Source: Hypoxylon rubiginosum (Eukaryota > Ascomycota > Sordariomycetes > Xylariales > Hypoxylaceae). From it: DNA of 64,000 nucleotides. Location of the stretch: the NCBI GenBank assembly GCA_902806565.1, contig CADCXA010000050.1:372001-436000 (forward strand), given 5' to 3'. This document shows, piece by piece, positions 44,663-55,936 of this stretch; the stretch's first letter is position 1; each line of letters opens with the position of its first letter. A program made the position numbers and the translations under genes. The notes under the pieces were generated by a model. It searched no databases. It saw nothing but the letters and a program-made list of their open reading frames with translations, and was not told where the DNA came from.

Positions 44663-47600
44663 ATCGGCGGCCGTGCCGGACTTGGCAGACACGTTTTTCT
44701 TCGAGATCGGGGAAGCAGAGCTGGAGAACCGTCGGGGCTCTGATGGTGCGCGAGAAAAGTGATCGTTCGAGAAGCCGCTGTCGACGGTGTACAGCGGTAA
44801 AGACTGCTCGGCATACTGGTGCGTCGATGGCGCAGGCGCGCCGTTCGGGTAGCCTGCTACAAGGACGCTCGACAGGCCGACGCCGAATGCCGCCAGGACT
44901 ACGGAGGAAGAGCCTCAAGATATACGAGGCTTGTCTAGGCTAAGGAGTTTGTGAAGCCAGGAAGAGTTAGAATATGGGATATGGGATATTGGGATTCTTA
45001 GAGCCTTCGGGTTTCGGCTTCAGTAGATACCGGGAATATGAGAGCCGAGGACGGAGTAAAGTCTCGAATACTAGGTATCTTTGTGACTATCAGACCAAAA
45101 TGTCTGTCCTCTCTGCTGCTGCCGGACGTTCCGCTGACGACCATCAAGATGCAATGGCTTAGGTACGTAGGCGGTTAGGGGTTAGGAGGCTGATGGGCAA
45201 ATGTTGTCGAAGACGGGATGCGATGGTGGGGGGATTTCAGTGACCTTTGAACGGCTCGAATCCTCGGTACGGTACGGTGCGTGGTGTATGCGGGTAGCCG
45301 CTTATTCTAAAGGAGTTGGGACCAAGTACAGGATCTGGAGAAATGCACCAAATGTCTCGGAATTTGCCCACGATGACACCCAGCTGATTGAAAGCTCCCG
45401 AACAGGCAAAGCTTTGGCGTGCCGTTGTGTGCGTTTGTGTGTACCAGCTTGGTTCAAGATTAGAAGCAGAAAGTCAGATCTTCGAAGGTCTTCTCTCCTA
45501 TCCTATCCTTTCCTATGTTCTCCTTCTCGTTTCCTGAATCATTCGGACCGAATTAGTATTCTGACGAGGTAGGGAAGCCCGAGAGAAGCAGTATATAATT
45601 GTACAATTGGCTTTCTATTAGGTCAAGATAGGTATATGTAGACAAAGACGAGTCTGCAATGCTAGCAAAAGGATAGGTTCGAGAGGGGCAGTGTACTGAT
45701 TAAAAAGCAACCTCCAGCCAGAATGGTTCCAGGCCCGAGTGAAATAAGTACATAGGTATACTAGTAATAAATAGAATGACGACCGGGCTGGTCTAGCTCT
45801 CTGTATGGCTTTATGGCTTCTTTAGCGCGCAAGAGAAGGGGAAAAGGACGGTGATGTATTTTATAAATATTATATAAAAATATATGTTAGCGTGCTAATG
45901 AGGCTTGACTATCTGACGTCGGAGACTTAGCCCTGTCCGTGACAGGCTATAGTTCGTTGATGGCTAGCTGGAGGCTCTGATGAAGTTGCTAGGCTAAGGT
46001 TATATGTAGGCTCTTAAGAAACAATGAAGATGGGCACACGATGGTTCGTTGGTCAACTGTCATCCATCATACGTACCTAGCCTACATGTAGGCAGATATG
46101 AATACATAGGTACGTATAATATAACGATACCGCGTATAATAGTACAGGGGTAGCTTTGAATTTGAAAGTCTTGTCAAAATACCAAAACATGCGGTATGCC
46201 CCCCCTTGTCGTCTTTTCTCTCTCAACTTTAACCTCGTTAGTGACGGTAAGACCTAGATGCAGATCGGACGGGGGGGGGTAGCTGGCCAACCGTGTAAGC
46301 CAGAGTTGACTGCTCCCCACGATTCGTGCCTCGTTGCTGCTGAATGGGTCTCCACTGCCCCAGTGCCCCAGCGTTACGGTAGTATCCCGCTCTCCGTGTC
46401 AAGTGTTTCTTGTTAGAGAAGTGCTTCGGCTTGAGTTGCTTCCAGGAGTTTGGGGGGTGCCGAGAAATCCAGGGGGCACTAGCGGATATTTTACCAGGTG
46501 AAATCCGAGCCGAACATTCCTGCAAGCCTGCAAACACCTGGACGTACCTACCAGGTAGGTAATCGCAGCTTAGCGACCAAGTGCCAATGCAATTGGTCCC
46601 TGCCAAGCTTCAGTGCAGATTAATTTATGTACCTGGAAGAGGTCTTTTTAATAAAGAAAACTACATTATTGAGACTCGTGTTTTAAAGAATCTCGAAGTA
46701 GAAGATTCTAAATTTAGCGAAAGATCGCCTGTTAAACAGCTTTACTTAAGCACCGATAGAGGGAACACTGTACCTACATAGGTGAATTTCCCGCTTCCCC
46801 TATCTGCCTACTTCTTTCGAATACTGTGCCGCCAATCTAAAAGTAAAAAGGCTTCCATACGTTCCAAGGCTGAGTGGCTGTGAAGATTCGATTTTGTTTG
46901 ATCGCCTCACTACTGGCCTCGAGGCCGGACGCAGCCGAGCTACAAGCCTCCTTGGTAATCTTATCGAATAAGGGTTGGAAAGATAGGTATCAGATTCTTA
47001 GAAATTGTGAGTTATGACTGATGATCGGGGTATAGATACACTGTACGAAGTATTCGAAGTATTCGAAGGGGGTGAAAAAGGAAAATAGGAAATCGGACCA
47101 AGATGCTTGCATCGCTTGCATCGCATCGCAAGCCCTGCCTTGGCAAGCCTGTTAAAAAGATCGACCCCAATCGCTGCGTCGTCTTGCAGCATACCTACAT
47201 GTACATGCCTAGGTGCCTAGACCTAAGCAGCTAAGGTATGAGGCATGAGGCATCTATTGCGGAATCTGTCTGTTTCTGTCTGTCTACATTGACAGTTGTT
47301 TCGCTGATGTTTGATTGGGGATAACTTTCCCGTTTCAACTAATATTGGCTGGCAAGTCTGCAAAGTGTGGGTGAGTCTCGGCAAGCGATTCCAGATATCC
47401 CTGGTCTCTGGTCTGAGCGGCTGATTACGGGGTTAATACCGTAGATCAAGTGCTTCCACGCCGGCTTCACGGGAACCCGAGAACTGATAAGCTCCTTGCC
47501 CACCGACATAGGTAATGTTTGTCTGTTCATCATGATAGATCCTTAGAGACTCTACCAATTTGTTACTTGCAGCCTGCAGCTACCAGGCAGCCCAGGTGTG

Positions 47601-48611
47601 GCTGTCCGTGACAAATCCGGGAGCAGAGCCGATGTACACTGCCAGTGGTTAACCAATGCACGTTGCAACGCGGGCAAATGTCATCTGATTTCATGTAAAG
47701 GTGAGGATACGTGTGACGCGTTCTTCATATTGGATACTTGGATACTTGGATACGAGCCAGAGCCTCTTTTGATATGTAGGTAGTCCCAGCAGTCATAGGA
47801 GACCTTGTAGATCACCTTCTGTAACGTCTCTTCAAGATTTGAAGGCATTGCCATGTGCCATCACGGGTAGCTGCCTACATCTAGCATACCGCCATTGGAC
47901 ATCTCGGTGACACAATGCCGCTCTAGAAACGGGGATAAGTTGCGAGGGTGCCGGGAAAGATAAGTGCAAGTGGTCGGCTGTCCCATGCAGGTATCTCTTC
48001 TTATATCTCATCGTGATCTAGCCTGCATGTGTGGCTTGTTAGTACTGCATTGAGTCACGCTATGTTGGAAACACCTGTTGCCATGGTGCTGAATACAGTA
48101 CCATATTTGCACAAGGCTAGTTCACTACGATTAGACGATACAGACTCGGAGACAATGAGACTGTATAGAGTGGATTACACATCTCATCTTTGAACATATC
48201 AAACCAGAAGAGAGATGCTCAGGCACATAGGTTTATATACCTAGGTAATATCTCTGAATTAAATTGACCCTGTATGTGCTGTATTATTCAATTACGCAGA
48301 TATAAGATATCCGCTAAATACATATAAAATACATATAAAATCCTCATATTATTCATGCGGCTCCGTCCGAAGAATCAGAGCTCGCCAGCTTTAGGTAGGC
48401 GCGCATCCATCCGACCACCTTTATTTGTTCTGTTTTATCAGTTATAAAGTCCATTTCTCCAAATTTCGAAATCCCTCTTTAATGGTCGCCAGAGATCTCT
48501 AGATGGTTTCACATTCACCGCATAGGTGACGGTGCGCAGGGAGTTATAGACATCCCGTATCAGGCGTATCACAGAAGCCTACGATCTCGTCGACCAAGCT
48601 TCATCGAAATC
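44663..48611. other. 3.9 kb intergenic region
   Basis: The first 260 bases are an in-frame, coding-looking extension of the transcription factor gene. The rest is promoter and gene-poor DNA with scattered short frames and a TACCTAGGTA palindrome at 48238-48247. I found no RNA gene or transposon protein. Confidence 0.5.
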
Positions 48612-50119
48612 ATGTCTCAGAATCGACCTGCACAGCCAAAGTCCGTTCTTCGAGGCCATCGTGCCCAGGTGCATGCTGCCGCATTCGTCAGGAGCAACCA
48701 GAGATTAGCATCTGGAGATGCGGACGGCTTCGTGATACTCTGGGACCTAACCATTATGCGGCCCCGAGCGGTCTGGCGCGCTCACACAAACGCCATACTC
48801 GGCATCGCCGACTGGGGGGACGACAAGATCATCACGTAAGTTAAAAGTCTCATTTCACAGCATGCATCCCCTATCTCACTTAGTACCGCTTTCGCGTTTA
48901 TCTGTCAGACAGCTGAGAAGTACTTCTCAGACATGGCAGAGACAATCGCTTGGTTGTGTGGAAACTCGGGCCTCAAGATGAGATAGCCATGAGCACCGCT
49001 CTTCCCCTTGATGAATCTGCATCTGATCGAGCTCAACCGTGGATCCTGCACATACTCGAAGTGAACACCATGAACTTCTGTTCCTTTGCATCTTGTACCG
49101 CCGAACCAGGTGGCCCCCATGAAGAGCTCCTCATCGCAGTTCCCAACACCTTAGATACAGAGGCCGTAAGTCTATACATTGAGTGTTTTGCGTAGCACAA
49201 CCCCTATTGTGATAGCTACTCACTCTCACAGGTTGATATTTTCCAACTCCCAAGCCAGACTCGTCAACATACCGTCAATCTAGGAAGCAAGACGGAGAAA
49301 AAGGGCATGGTTATGTCGTTAGGTTTGTTTCGGCTCGAAGGAAATCTGACTCTCGTCGCCGCCTATGAATCTGGTCTCGTAACAGTGGCACGGCTCGGAA
49401 GAAATGAAACGTGGGACGTATTATATACAGCACAAGTGCATGGCCAACCGGTGCTCTCGCTCGACGTGGCTCCGCACAAGGACTTTTTTCTAACTTCTGG
49501 TGCTGATGCGGTTATCGCAAAGCATCCAATTCCTATTACCGCTGCCTTCCCTCTTCAGGAGCCACAGCATCCAAGACAGACAGACAGTAGAAGCACCACC
49601 GCCTCAAGCCCGTCCTTGCTTTCCGCGACCATTTCGCCAGAGCCGAAGCACGCAATTCCTTCGAACCAGCCGAAACCGGTGGTCGAAACGCAGCCCCTGA
49701 AGACAATCAATACTAAACATTCAGGGCAGCAAGGTTTGCGCATCCGGTCCGACGGCAAGATTTTCGCAACGGCGGGATGGGACTCCAAAGTGCGTGTCTA
49801 TTCGGCCAAGACCATGTCCGAGCTAGCAGTGTTGAAGTGGCACGAAGTCGGCTGCTACACCATTGCGTTTGCGACATTGGCCGACGAGCAGGCACCACAC
49901 CCCATAAACCCGAGTCTCACCGGCGCGGAAGCCAATGAGAAATCTGAGGGCGGCGCGACTGCCGCCGGTGATACGGATAACGGGGGTACTGCTCTGGTGG
50001 CTGTACCCAAGTCGAACCAGCTGAGTGTCAAGGATAGGCGAATTAAGATAGCTAAAGAGGCTCACTGGCTAGCAGTGGGGAGTAAGGATGGGAAGATCAG
50101 TTTATGGGATATTTACTAA
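48612..50119 (+). CDS. asa1: ASTRA-associated WD40 protein Asa1
   Basis: Exons 48612-48835, 48931-49165 and 49232-50119 encode 448 residues. The N-terminus has a WD40 unit, [14 protein letters not shown] with [14 protein letters not shown], and [12 protein letters not shown] is split by intron 1. Two further clear repeats are C-terminal: [20 protein letters not shown] and [17 protein letters not shown] at the very end. Insertions between repeats, including a Ser/Pro-rich loop near 310, are as seen in fungal Asa1. Asa1 belongs to the ASTRA complex with Tra1 and the Tel2-Tti chaperone, and acts in PIKK stability and chromatin regulation. Intron donors are GTAAGT and all junctions keep WD40 strands in frame. 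Confidence 0.87.
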
Positions 50120-50316
50120 TATTGCTCTTAAAGGAGCACAGATAGCCCGAGTTCACCTTGTCTCTAGGTATATATACGCTATACCTACAAATTCTAGGGT
50201 GGAAGTGGTCTAGGCAAGATAATTGGTATGCAATCTTCCACATGATAAATAAATGAGCTCTAATGCTAACGGTATCTCAGATTTCTATAGCCTCCTAGGT
50301 GTATACCTCTAATTGT

Positions 50317-51338
50317 TCATGCTGCTGTTACCTTGGTGTCCTGGGTGATAAGTCCGCTGGCGGTATTCGTTTGCATAGACGCATCCAACTCTGCCTCAGC
50401 AGGCGGGACGACAATGCCATATCTATCATACGGGAAGTTGGTCAGATCGGGGTAGTAATCGGCCCATCCATCGTCGATCTCTCCTAGTTGGTGCACATCA
50501 ACCTCACCCGCCTCGCCCATACGCCCAGCTAATATCTCTGGCTCTCGACCCGCGTATTCCTTCTTCAGCATGGGATGAGGGCACCACACCACTCTCATAC
50601 CTGCACGTCTCCCGGCTTCAACTCCGGGGACACTGTCCTCGAAGACCAGACACTCCTCGGGTGTAATTGGCTTCTCGCCTTCCTCGAGGCTGTCGTTGAT
50701 GGTCTTGAGCGCAAGCAGGTAGATGTCCGGGAGCGGCTTTCCACGGCCGGGTTGGATGCGCTTGTCGTCGCCCAGCACCCTCCGGTGTGATTCGAAGACG
50801 GAGAACAGTTCCGTCCAGTTGGAGCTCTTGATAGAGAAATTGGCCCCGTTGCTACTTGTGGCCAGTGCGATGTGAACTCTCTGCGCCTTCTTCCCATCGC
50901 TGCCCCCCTTCTCTCCATTCTTTGCACCGCTCTGGTCCTTGATATCCCACCATCTCGTCCTTCCCAAGCTGCCAAGCAGATTCTCGACGCCGGGTAGCGG
51001 CTTCGCGGTCGGGAAGTGTTCCCGTTGAAGCGCGCTGAGTTCGGCGAGATACTCGGAATCGGAGATGGGTAACTGGGCCCATTGGTGGAAAAGGGCGTTC
51101 GCTTCCGGTCCGGGCCGTCCTTGCAGTTTCGCTTTGATGGACCAGGGGAGCGAGGTTTTGCCATACTTCTCGAGCATCAGGTTTATACAGAGTGTGTATA
51201 GATCCTCAGTGTCCAGAAGTAAGCCGTCCATGTCGAATAAACAGGCCCTTATGGGCGGGAAGCTTTGGGGAGCCCAAAGGTTAGCTTGAGGCTGTGGTTG
51301 ATCGTGAATAGGGGTACTTACTCTGTACGAGGCGCCAT
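50317..51338 (-). CDS. HAD-superfamily phosphatase (DOG/GPP or HDHD1-like)
   Basis: Two exons on the minus strand: a 17-base first exon (51338-51322, MAPRT plus two bases) and 51262-50317, giving 320 residues. The joint reads MAPRTDFPPIRACLFDMDG, with the nucleophile Asp in FDMDGLLLDTED (motif I). Motif II is ATSSNG, motif III includes the Lys of RGKPLPDIYL, and motif IV is CLVFEDSVPGVEAGRRAGM. The family includes 2-deoxyglucose-6-phosphate and glycerol-3-phosphate phosphatases and pseudouridine 5'-phosphatase; the substrate is not decided by sequence. The 59-base intron contains no stop in the frame read through it, so a naive reading extends far upstream to 51516; the spliced start is preferred because it matches the family's short N-terminus. 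It is divergent from the TPR gene. Confidence 0.88.
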
Positions 51339-51793
51339 TGTGTGTGGTTGTGAACGAAGCCGTAGCTGGACGTACTTTCATGAGCCGGCAATGGACGAAG
51401 CTCAAACAAGAGTCCGTGAATATAGGCCGGGCTAGGAGCTTTATTTTTGGCTTAATTGAATATATGGCGGGGCAGCTTAAAGCATAACGCGCGGGGTAAA
51501 TCCCCCACCTTTGCACCAGGAACCGATGTTAGGTAATCACAAGGGATACTCTTTTACTTGCATAAGACACGGATAAAGCCTTTTCTTTTTAAGCAAATGT
51601 TGAACTACATATCCCCCAAGGCAGCTAGCTCGTTAAAGGAGAAGCTACACGAATCACAGAAGGATGAGCTTGACAGCAAGACAGAACTTTCACATTCTTG
51701 ACTGTCCCTTAGTTCAAACATACTTGAGCTAACTGCATAGGAGGTGCTTACTTCTATCTGTCTTCGGCCATTAGCAGTGCTGAACTCGGAGCC
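51339..51793. promoter_or_regulatory. Divergent promoter region of HAD phosphatase and TTC1-like genes
   Basis: The start codons are 455 bases apart on opposite strands. No specific site is recognised. Confidence 0.4.
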
Positions 51794-52786
51794 ATGACCG
51801 AACCACAAACGAGGGAGCCTGAGCCCAACCAGGCCAAGGTAGATGCTACGGATCAAGACAACCCTGAAGAGCCGATGGCACCTGAGAAGTTCCCCCCGGA
51901 AGAAGAAGCGGTACGCGCAGAAAATGTAACTTATAACTAGGCTTCTTCCCTAATCATTTTGCATTATAGAGCCTTTTAGGAGAGTCCAATGACAAAAAGT
52001 CCGAGGCCAATGCGCTGTTCTCTTCAGCAAAATACGAGAATGCCATCACCAAGTACGAAGAAGCCGCTTCCATCTGTCCACATTATCTTGATTATGAGCT
52101 TGCGGTTCTGAAATCCAACATCGCTGCATGCCATCTAAAGCTGGAACAGTGGAAGGAAGCTGTCAAGGCTGCTACTGACTCTATTAACGGGTTGGATCGC
52201 CTAGAGAAATCCGAGACTAGCCGCGAACAAAGCGAAGAAGAGCAGAGGAGAAAGGATGTCGAAGAGGATGATGCCGAGGAGGAAATCGTCAGCTCCGGAG
52301 CTCAGAAGAGCGCCCCTGCTCCGAGGCAAGAAAGTGCCGCCGATATCACGCGGCGGAAGCGCCGAGAGGATATCCTTAGGATCCGGGCCAAAGCATTAAT
52401 GAGACGAGCGAGAGCGAAAAGCGAATTGGGAGGATGGTCCGATCTGTCTGGTGCCGAGGAGGACTACAAAGTTCTGTCTACCATGACAAATCTCACCCCT
52501 GCGGACAGGAAGATTGTCCAGACGCAACTACGAACCCTTCCTCCGAGAACCAAGGCCGCACAGGAGAAGGAGATGTCTGAGATGTGGGGGAAGCTGAAGG
52601 ATGTAAGTTACTATCATCATCATAGAGCGGGCACCGTGACAAATCCAGTTGCTGACCGAACACGCACAGCTCGGGAACGGAATTTTGAAACCTTTTGGTC
52701 TTAGTACTGAAAATTTCCAAATGGTCAAAGACGAGAAGTCTGGTGGTTACAGCATGAACTTTTCACAGAACGGCCCGAGCCAATAG
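51794..52786 (+). CDS. TPR protein, TTC1-like co-chaperone
   Basis: Exons 51794-51910, 51970-52602 and 52670-52786 give 288 residues. After an acidic, Pro/Glu-rich N-terminus, TPR helices begin with KSEANALFSSAKYENAITKY, then LDYELAVLKSNIAACHLKLE and ALMRRARAKSELGGWSDLSG, with a charged Glu/Asp/Lys insertion between the second and third repeats. The C-terminus LGNGILKPFGLSTENFQM is the hallmark ending of the TTC1 family. These soluble proteins bind chaperones and other partners through the TPR groove; the exact partner in fungi is not known to me. The short last exon was found because it supplies this conserved ending; reading through its donor gives an unrelated tail. Confidence 0.88.
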
Positions 52787-53342
52787 TTCACGTCTTAGAA
52801 ATACTGATGAGCATCACCTCAACTCACCCGTGGGGGGGGGGCCGTGGGGCCAGTCTGGCGCTAGATTTGTCACATCTTACATCGGGTTCTCGTCTCAAGC
52901 CGCTAGTAGTGATGCTGGGCGTAAATATTTCCCGTCGATGTTGGTGCTTGGTCATCCTCTCATCTCACCCTAGTCGCGTTCTGTTACATTTCAAGCAATA
53001 AAGTTATGTAATGGCGAACTGTGCTTCCCGCGCGAGACTAATGTCGTGCTGGAAACCTCGTTCACCTTGCCTCTTACTATTTGTTCGGGAAGGCAAGTAT
53101 ACATCTTAATAAGAGTTATGTATAATTAGCAGCCATCATAGCAGCCATAGGTGATATTATGGGACTGCTGACTGAGCCGGAGGCCCATTAGAGCTATATT
53201 CGCATCGCCGATTTAGGTCCCTAGCTGATCTTAGCTGAATCAGTTCTTGCTTCTGTGACATTGTTGGCATTGATAGATGTTAGACACGCCGTATATTTTA
53301 GGACAAGCCCGTCGACAAGCGATTAAGATAGACTACAGTTGT
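52787..53342. other. Intergenic region
   Basis: 3' flank of the TTC1-like gene and start of the decayed right-hand region. I see no coding remnant. Confidence 0.5.
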
Positions 53343-53900
53343 GGTATCCGACTAGACCGTGGTGTTTTAGATGGTGGAAGGTACCATCAAGGATGACACG
53401 GGAGTTAGTACCACCATAGCCAAAAGAGTTAACGGATATTCTTCTAATCATAGGCCTCAGCTATAGGAGGCACTGTATCGGAACCTATCACTCATGTTAG
53501 CGAGCTTCATTTAGCATAATTTAGAGTTGATCGTGGATTCAGAAGAAATATGATACAGTAAGGCACGTTCGTCATCCTGTAAGCATTGCTATAACAACGC
53601 AAATACTTGGAAGAGGGACGTAGTTGGCCTAACTTACTTCAACATTATATAGAAATCTACGTCAATGTCGGGATTCATACTCTCAAAAAGAGTGTCAGGT
53701 GGGATGACTCCTCTCTCGGGGGCTAGGATGGCCTTCACCACGCCAGCAACTCCACCAGCCCCTTCTAGATAACCGACGTTTGATTTTAAAGACCCTCTCA
53801 TAGTTAAATTCTGTCAGTTCATACAGGTTATGTATCCTGAAGTAAGTCGTCTACTTGCACGAAAAGGGGCTCTTCGGGTTGCCGATGGGCCATGTTTGTT
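53343..53900 (-). pseudogene. Relic of a polyketide synthase ketosynthase domain
   Basis: On the minus strand three pieces in the correct order match the C-terminal half of a type I PKS beta-ketoacyl synthase. The first is a short RQPEEPLFV piece (about 53883-53855). The second is [18 protein letters not shown] and following [17 protein letters not shown] (53800-53650), where intact synthases read N-x-G-H-L-E. The third is [20 protein letters not shown] (53445-53380). The catalytic His of the N-x-G-H motif is replaced by Tyr, stops interrupt the frame, and the region between pieces two and three is not recognisable. The break between pieces one and two resembles a retained intron. No acyltransferase or further domain follows. 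It is a fragment, not a working gene. Confidence 0.72.
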
Positions 53901-54532
53901 CTTTGATAAGGGGTGAAAATAACATGTGTCTACCTAGGTAGGCATGTGCCTACGAAGTGTTCAAGGTCGATGTGGCTTATAGTGCATCTGGTTATTAATA
54001 AAACCTGACTACGTATTCATTGTTGCTACTATATCACATACATTCGTTTACTAATAAGCTGGATCGATGAAGATGAGATAGTACTGAGATTGTAAGGGTG
54101 AAACCTAAGTGGTCGGTTGAGGTATAGGGTTAAAATTATGAGAGGGTGTCTCGCCTTTACATAACCTAACTAAGTATGAAAATATAGGGCGCAGCTCTAA
54201 GTTGGTAATATGATTCTCTGTCGTACTAGATATGCTGTTAAGATTTGTTTGCCGTAATTATCACAAAGGGTGAGCCATCTCTTACATCTACGTAGTTGCC
54301 TTACATTAGGTAGGTACATGAATATACACAGCCACTCGGGTTTCATTTATACCCCGGCGTTCTTCATTTCTTTCTTATCTGACGATTACCTAGGTAGGTA
54401 CGAGGCCTCTTTCGATGAACAGCTTTTCATCTGTTCGCTCAGCTTACGATCCTTTAATAGTGAACTTTACGATAGGAGGCTTAGTTCTGTCAAGCTGCTC
54501 GCATAGACATACCCCCTTGCCATTTGGCCAAG
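53901..54532. other. Intergenic region between two gene relics
   Basis: AT-rich, with TACCTAGGTA palindromes at 53931-53940 and 54387-54396. No recognised remnant. Confidence 0.5.
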
Positions 54533-55440
54533 ATGTCTACAGGATCGTGGTATTCTGTTGGCCTCATAGTGTCACTAGTACGTGGACAGACCATCTTAAA
54601 TATTTTCGTATTATCTCAATATTAGCTAACTTTGGCACTTTAGGGACTCTTTGCTATTAGTTATCAGCTTGTACTGCACCCCTTAAGACACATCCCGGGG
54701 CCATTTATTGCCAAATTTACAGATGCTTATGGGGGGTATAACGCTATCAAACGGCGAGGCCATCTTGTAACATATGTAGACTACGCGAAATATGGTGAAT
54801 CCACATTACTTAACATCATGAGTGTACTGCAAGATTTCTCCCCGATGACTAATGCTAGATAGGGTCCGTATATAGGCAAGCACCTAACCGTTTGGTGTTT
54901 AACACCGCGAACGCATTGCGAGGTGAGTAGATGTCTTCATTTTATATCGTAGCCCCGAGGACTGGCATGGAGAGCTCATCCCTCGCACAGATATTTATCT
55001 TACCCAGGGATGAACAAAGCTCGGAATTACAAGGTGTCACAATTTAATCAGGAAAATAACATTTTCGGCACTCTCGAAAGAGACCGTCATCGACAAAAAA
55101 GAAAAGTGTACTCCAAGATACTTTCAGAACGCTCACTACGGACTTTTGAGCCCACTATGATCCAAGAAGTTCATGTCTTCCTCAGGCAGCTGTGGAAAGG
55201 TCCTGATGTTCAGCCTGTCAATATGTCACCCCTATGTCACCCCTATGCGAACGTCTTACTACCGATATTGCTGGCCAGCTAGCCTTCGGACAGCCGTTGA
55301 AGACTCAGATTGAAGATACTAATAGAATATTTCCGCGTGCTATGCACTCAATGAATGGGCTTGTCAGCATTTCCAGTAGGTCTATCACTTCGGTGTATGG
55401 TCGTAGCAAGTCTACATCAGTCAAATCGCGTTGAAATTTC
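54533..55440 (+). pseudogene. Cytochrome P450 pseudogene, N-terminal third only
   Basis: The relic starts MSTGSWYSVGLIVSL (54533). An intron with a GTACGT donor and AGCTAAC branch, ending TTTAG at 54643, follows. The microsomal P450 start comes next: LHPLRHIPGPFIAKFTDAYG, then KRRGHLVTY. A second intron precedes RQAPNRLVFNTANALR, and a third precedes DIYL at 54991. A single base is missing around 55001, where intact members read L-H-P-G-M-N-K. ERDRHRQKRKVYSKILSERS follows in the shifted frame. An 11-bp tandem duplication at 55223-55244 shifts the frame again, before LTTDIAGQLAFGQPL. Recognition ends near 55380. The I-helix, ExxR and heme-Cys regions are absent. Conserved introns show it was once a normal gene. 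Confidence 0.82.
55223..55244. repeat. 11-bp tandem duplication breaking the P450 frame
   Basis: ATGTCACCCCT is present twice in direct succession. Removing one copy would connect two P450 blocks in the same frame, so it is probably a replication-slippage mutation in the pseudogene. Confidence 0.85.
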
Positions 55441-55936
55441 CTGTGCGGACTTCAGGGTTGATCGGGAGGCTTGAGGCATATTCGATAGGTACTCGAGGTA
55501 CGGTATCTGTTCTACATGGTTTATTTTAGTTAAATCAGGTATAGCTCATAAGAGTGAAGATGATGGAAAAGTTCGGTTTAGATACGAGGGATATCAGGGG
55601 TATCCGTGCTCTGCTAGACTCGTTGTAGTTGTGAAATGAAATATGCAGGCTGGCTTGGCAGAGGCTGCACATATGAAATGTGGATGATCTCGGTCTCTGT
55701 ACGAATAACGTCGCATCTAACCACTTCTACATGCATTATGTCCGGTCCGGTCGAGATGAGAGCCATAGCTTATCATGAAGCCCACCACACGGCGCTATAA
55801 GGCGGAGTTACCACCCATTGATGATAAACCAATGGGGCATCTATTATCCGTGTGGGATCCGTGTGGGATATCTATCCTATAACAGATAGTAGACTAGCTG
55901 CGCAACCCGGCCGTGCAAGCACGGCCGGGAGGGAAG
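55441..55936. other. Border region before the AT-rich block
   Basis: No coding remnant. It holds an inverted repeat CCCATTG/CAATGGG (55814-55836), two adjacent copies of TCCGTGTGGGA (near 55849-55868) and the GC-rich hairpin at 55906-55929. Confidence 0.5.
55906..55929. repeat. Perfect GC-rich hairpin at the edge of the AT-rich block
   Basis: Arms CCCGGCCGTGC and GCACGGCCGGG pair perfectly across a 2-base AA loop. The hairpin sits just before the switch to extreme AT content. It may be the end of a mobile element or a preserved fragment; I do not recognise a named terminal repeat. Confidence 0.8.

Noticed and set aside
51263..51516. N-terminal extension of the HAD phosphatase read through to 51516
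   Set aside because: The extension runs through a 59-base GTAAGT..AG intron; splicing gives the compact N-terminus MAPRTDFPPIRACLFDMDG expected for the family.
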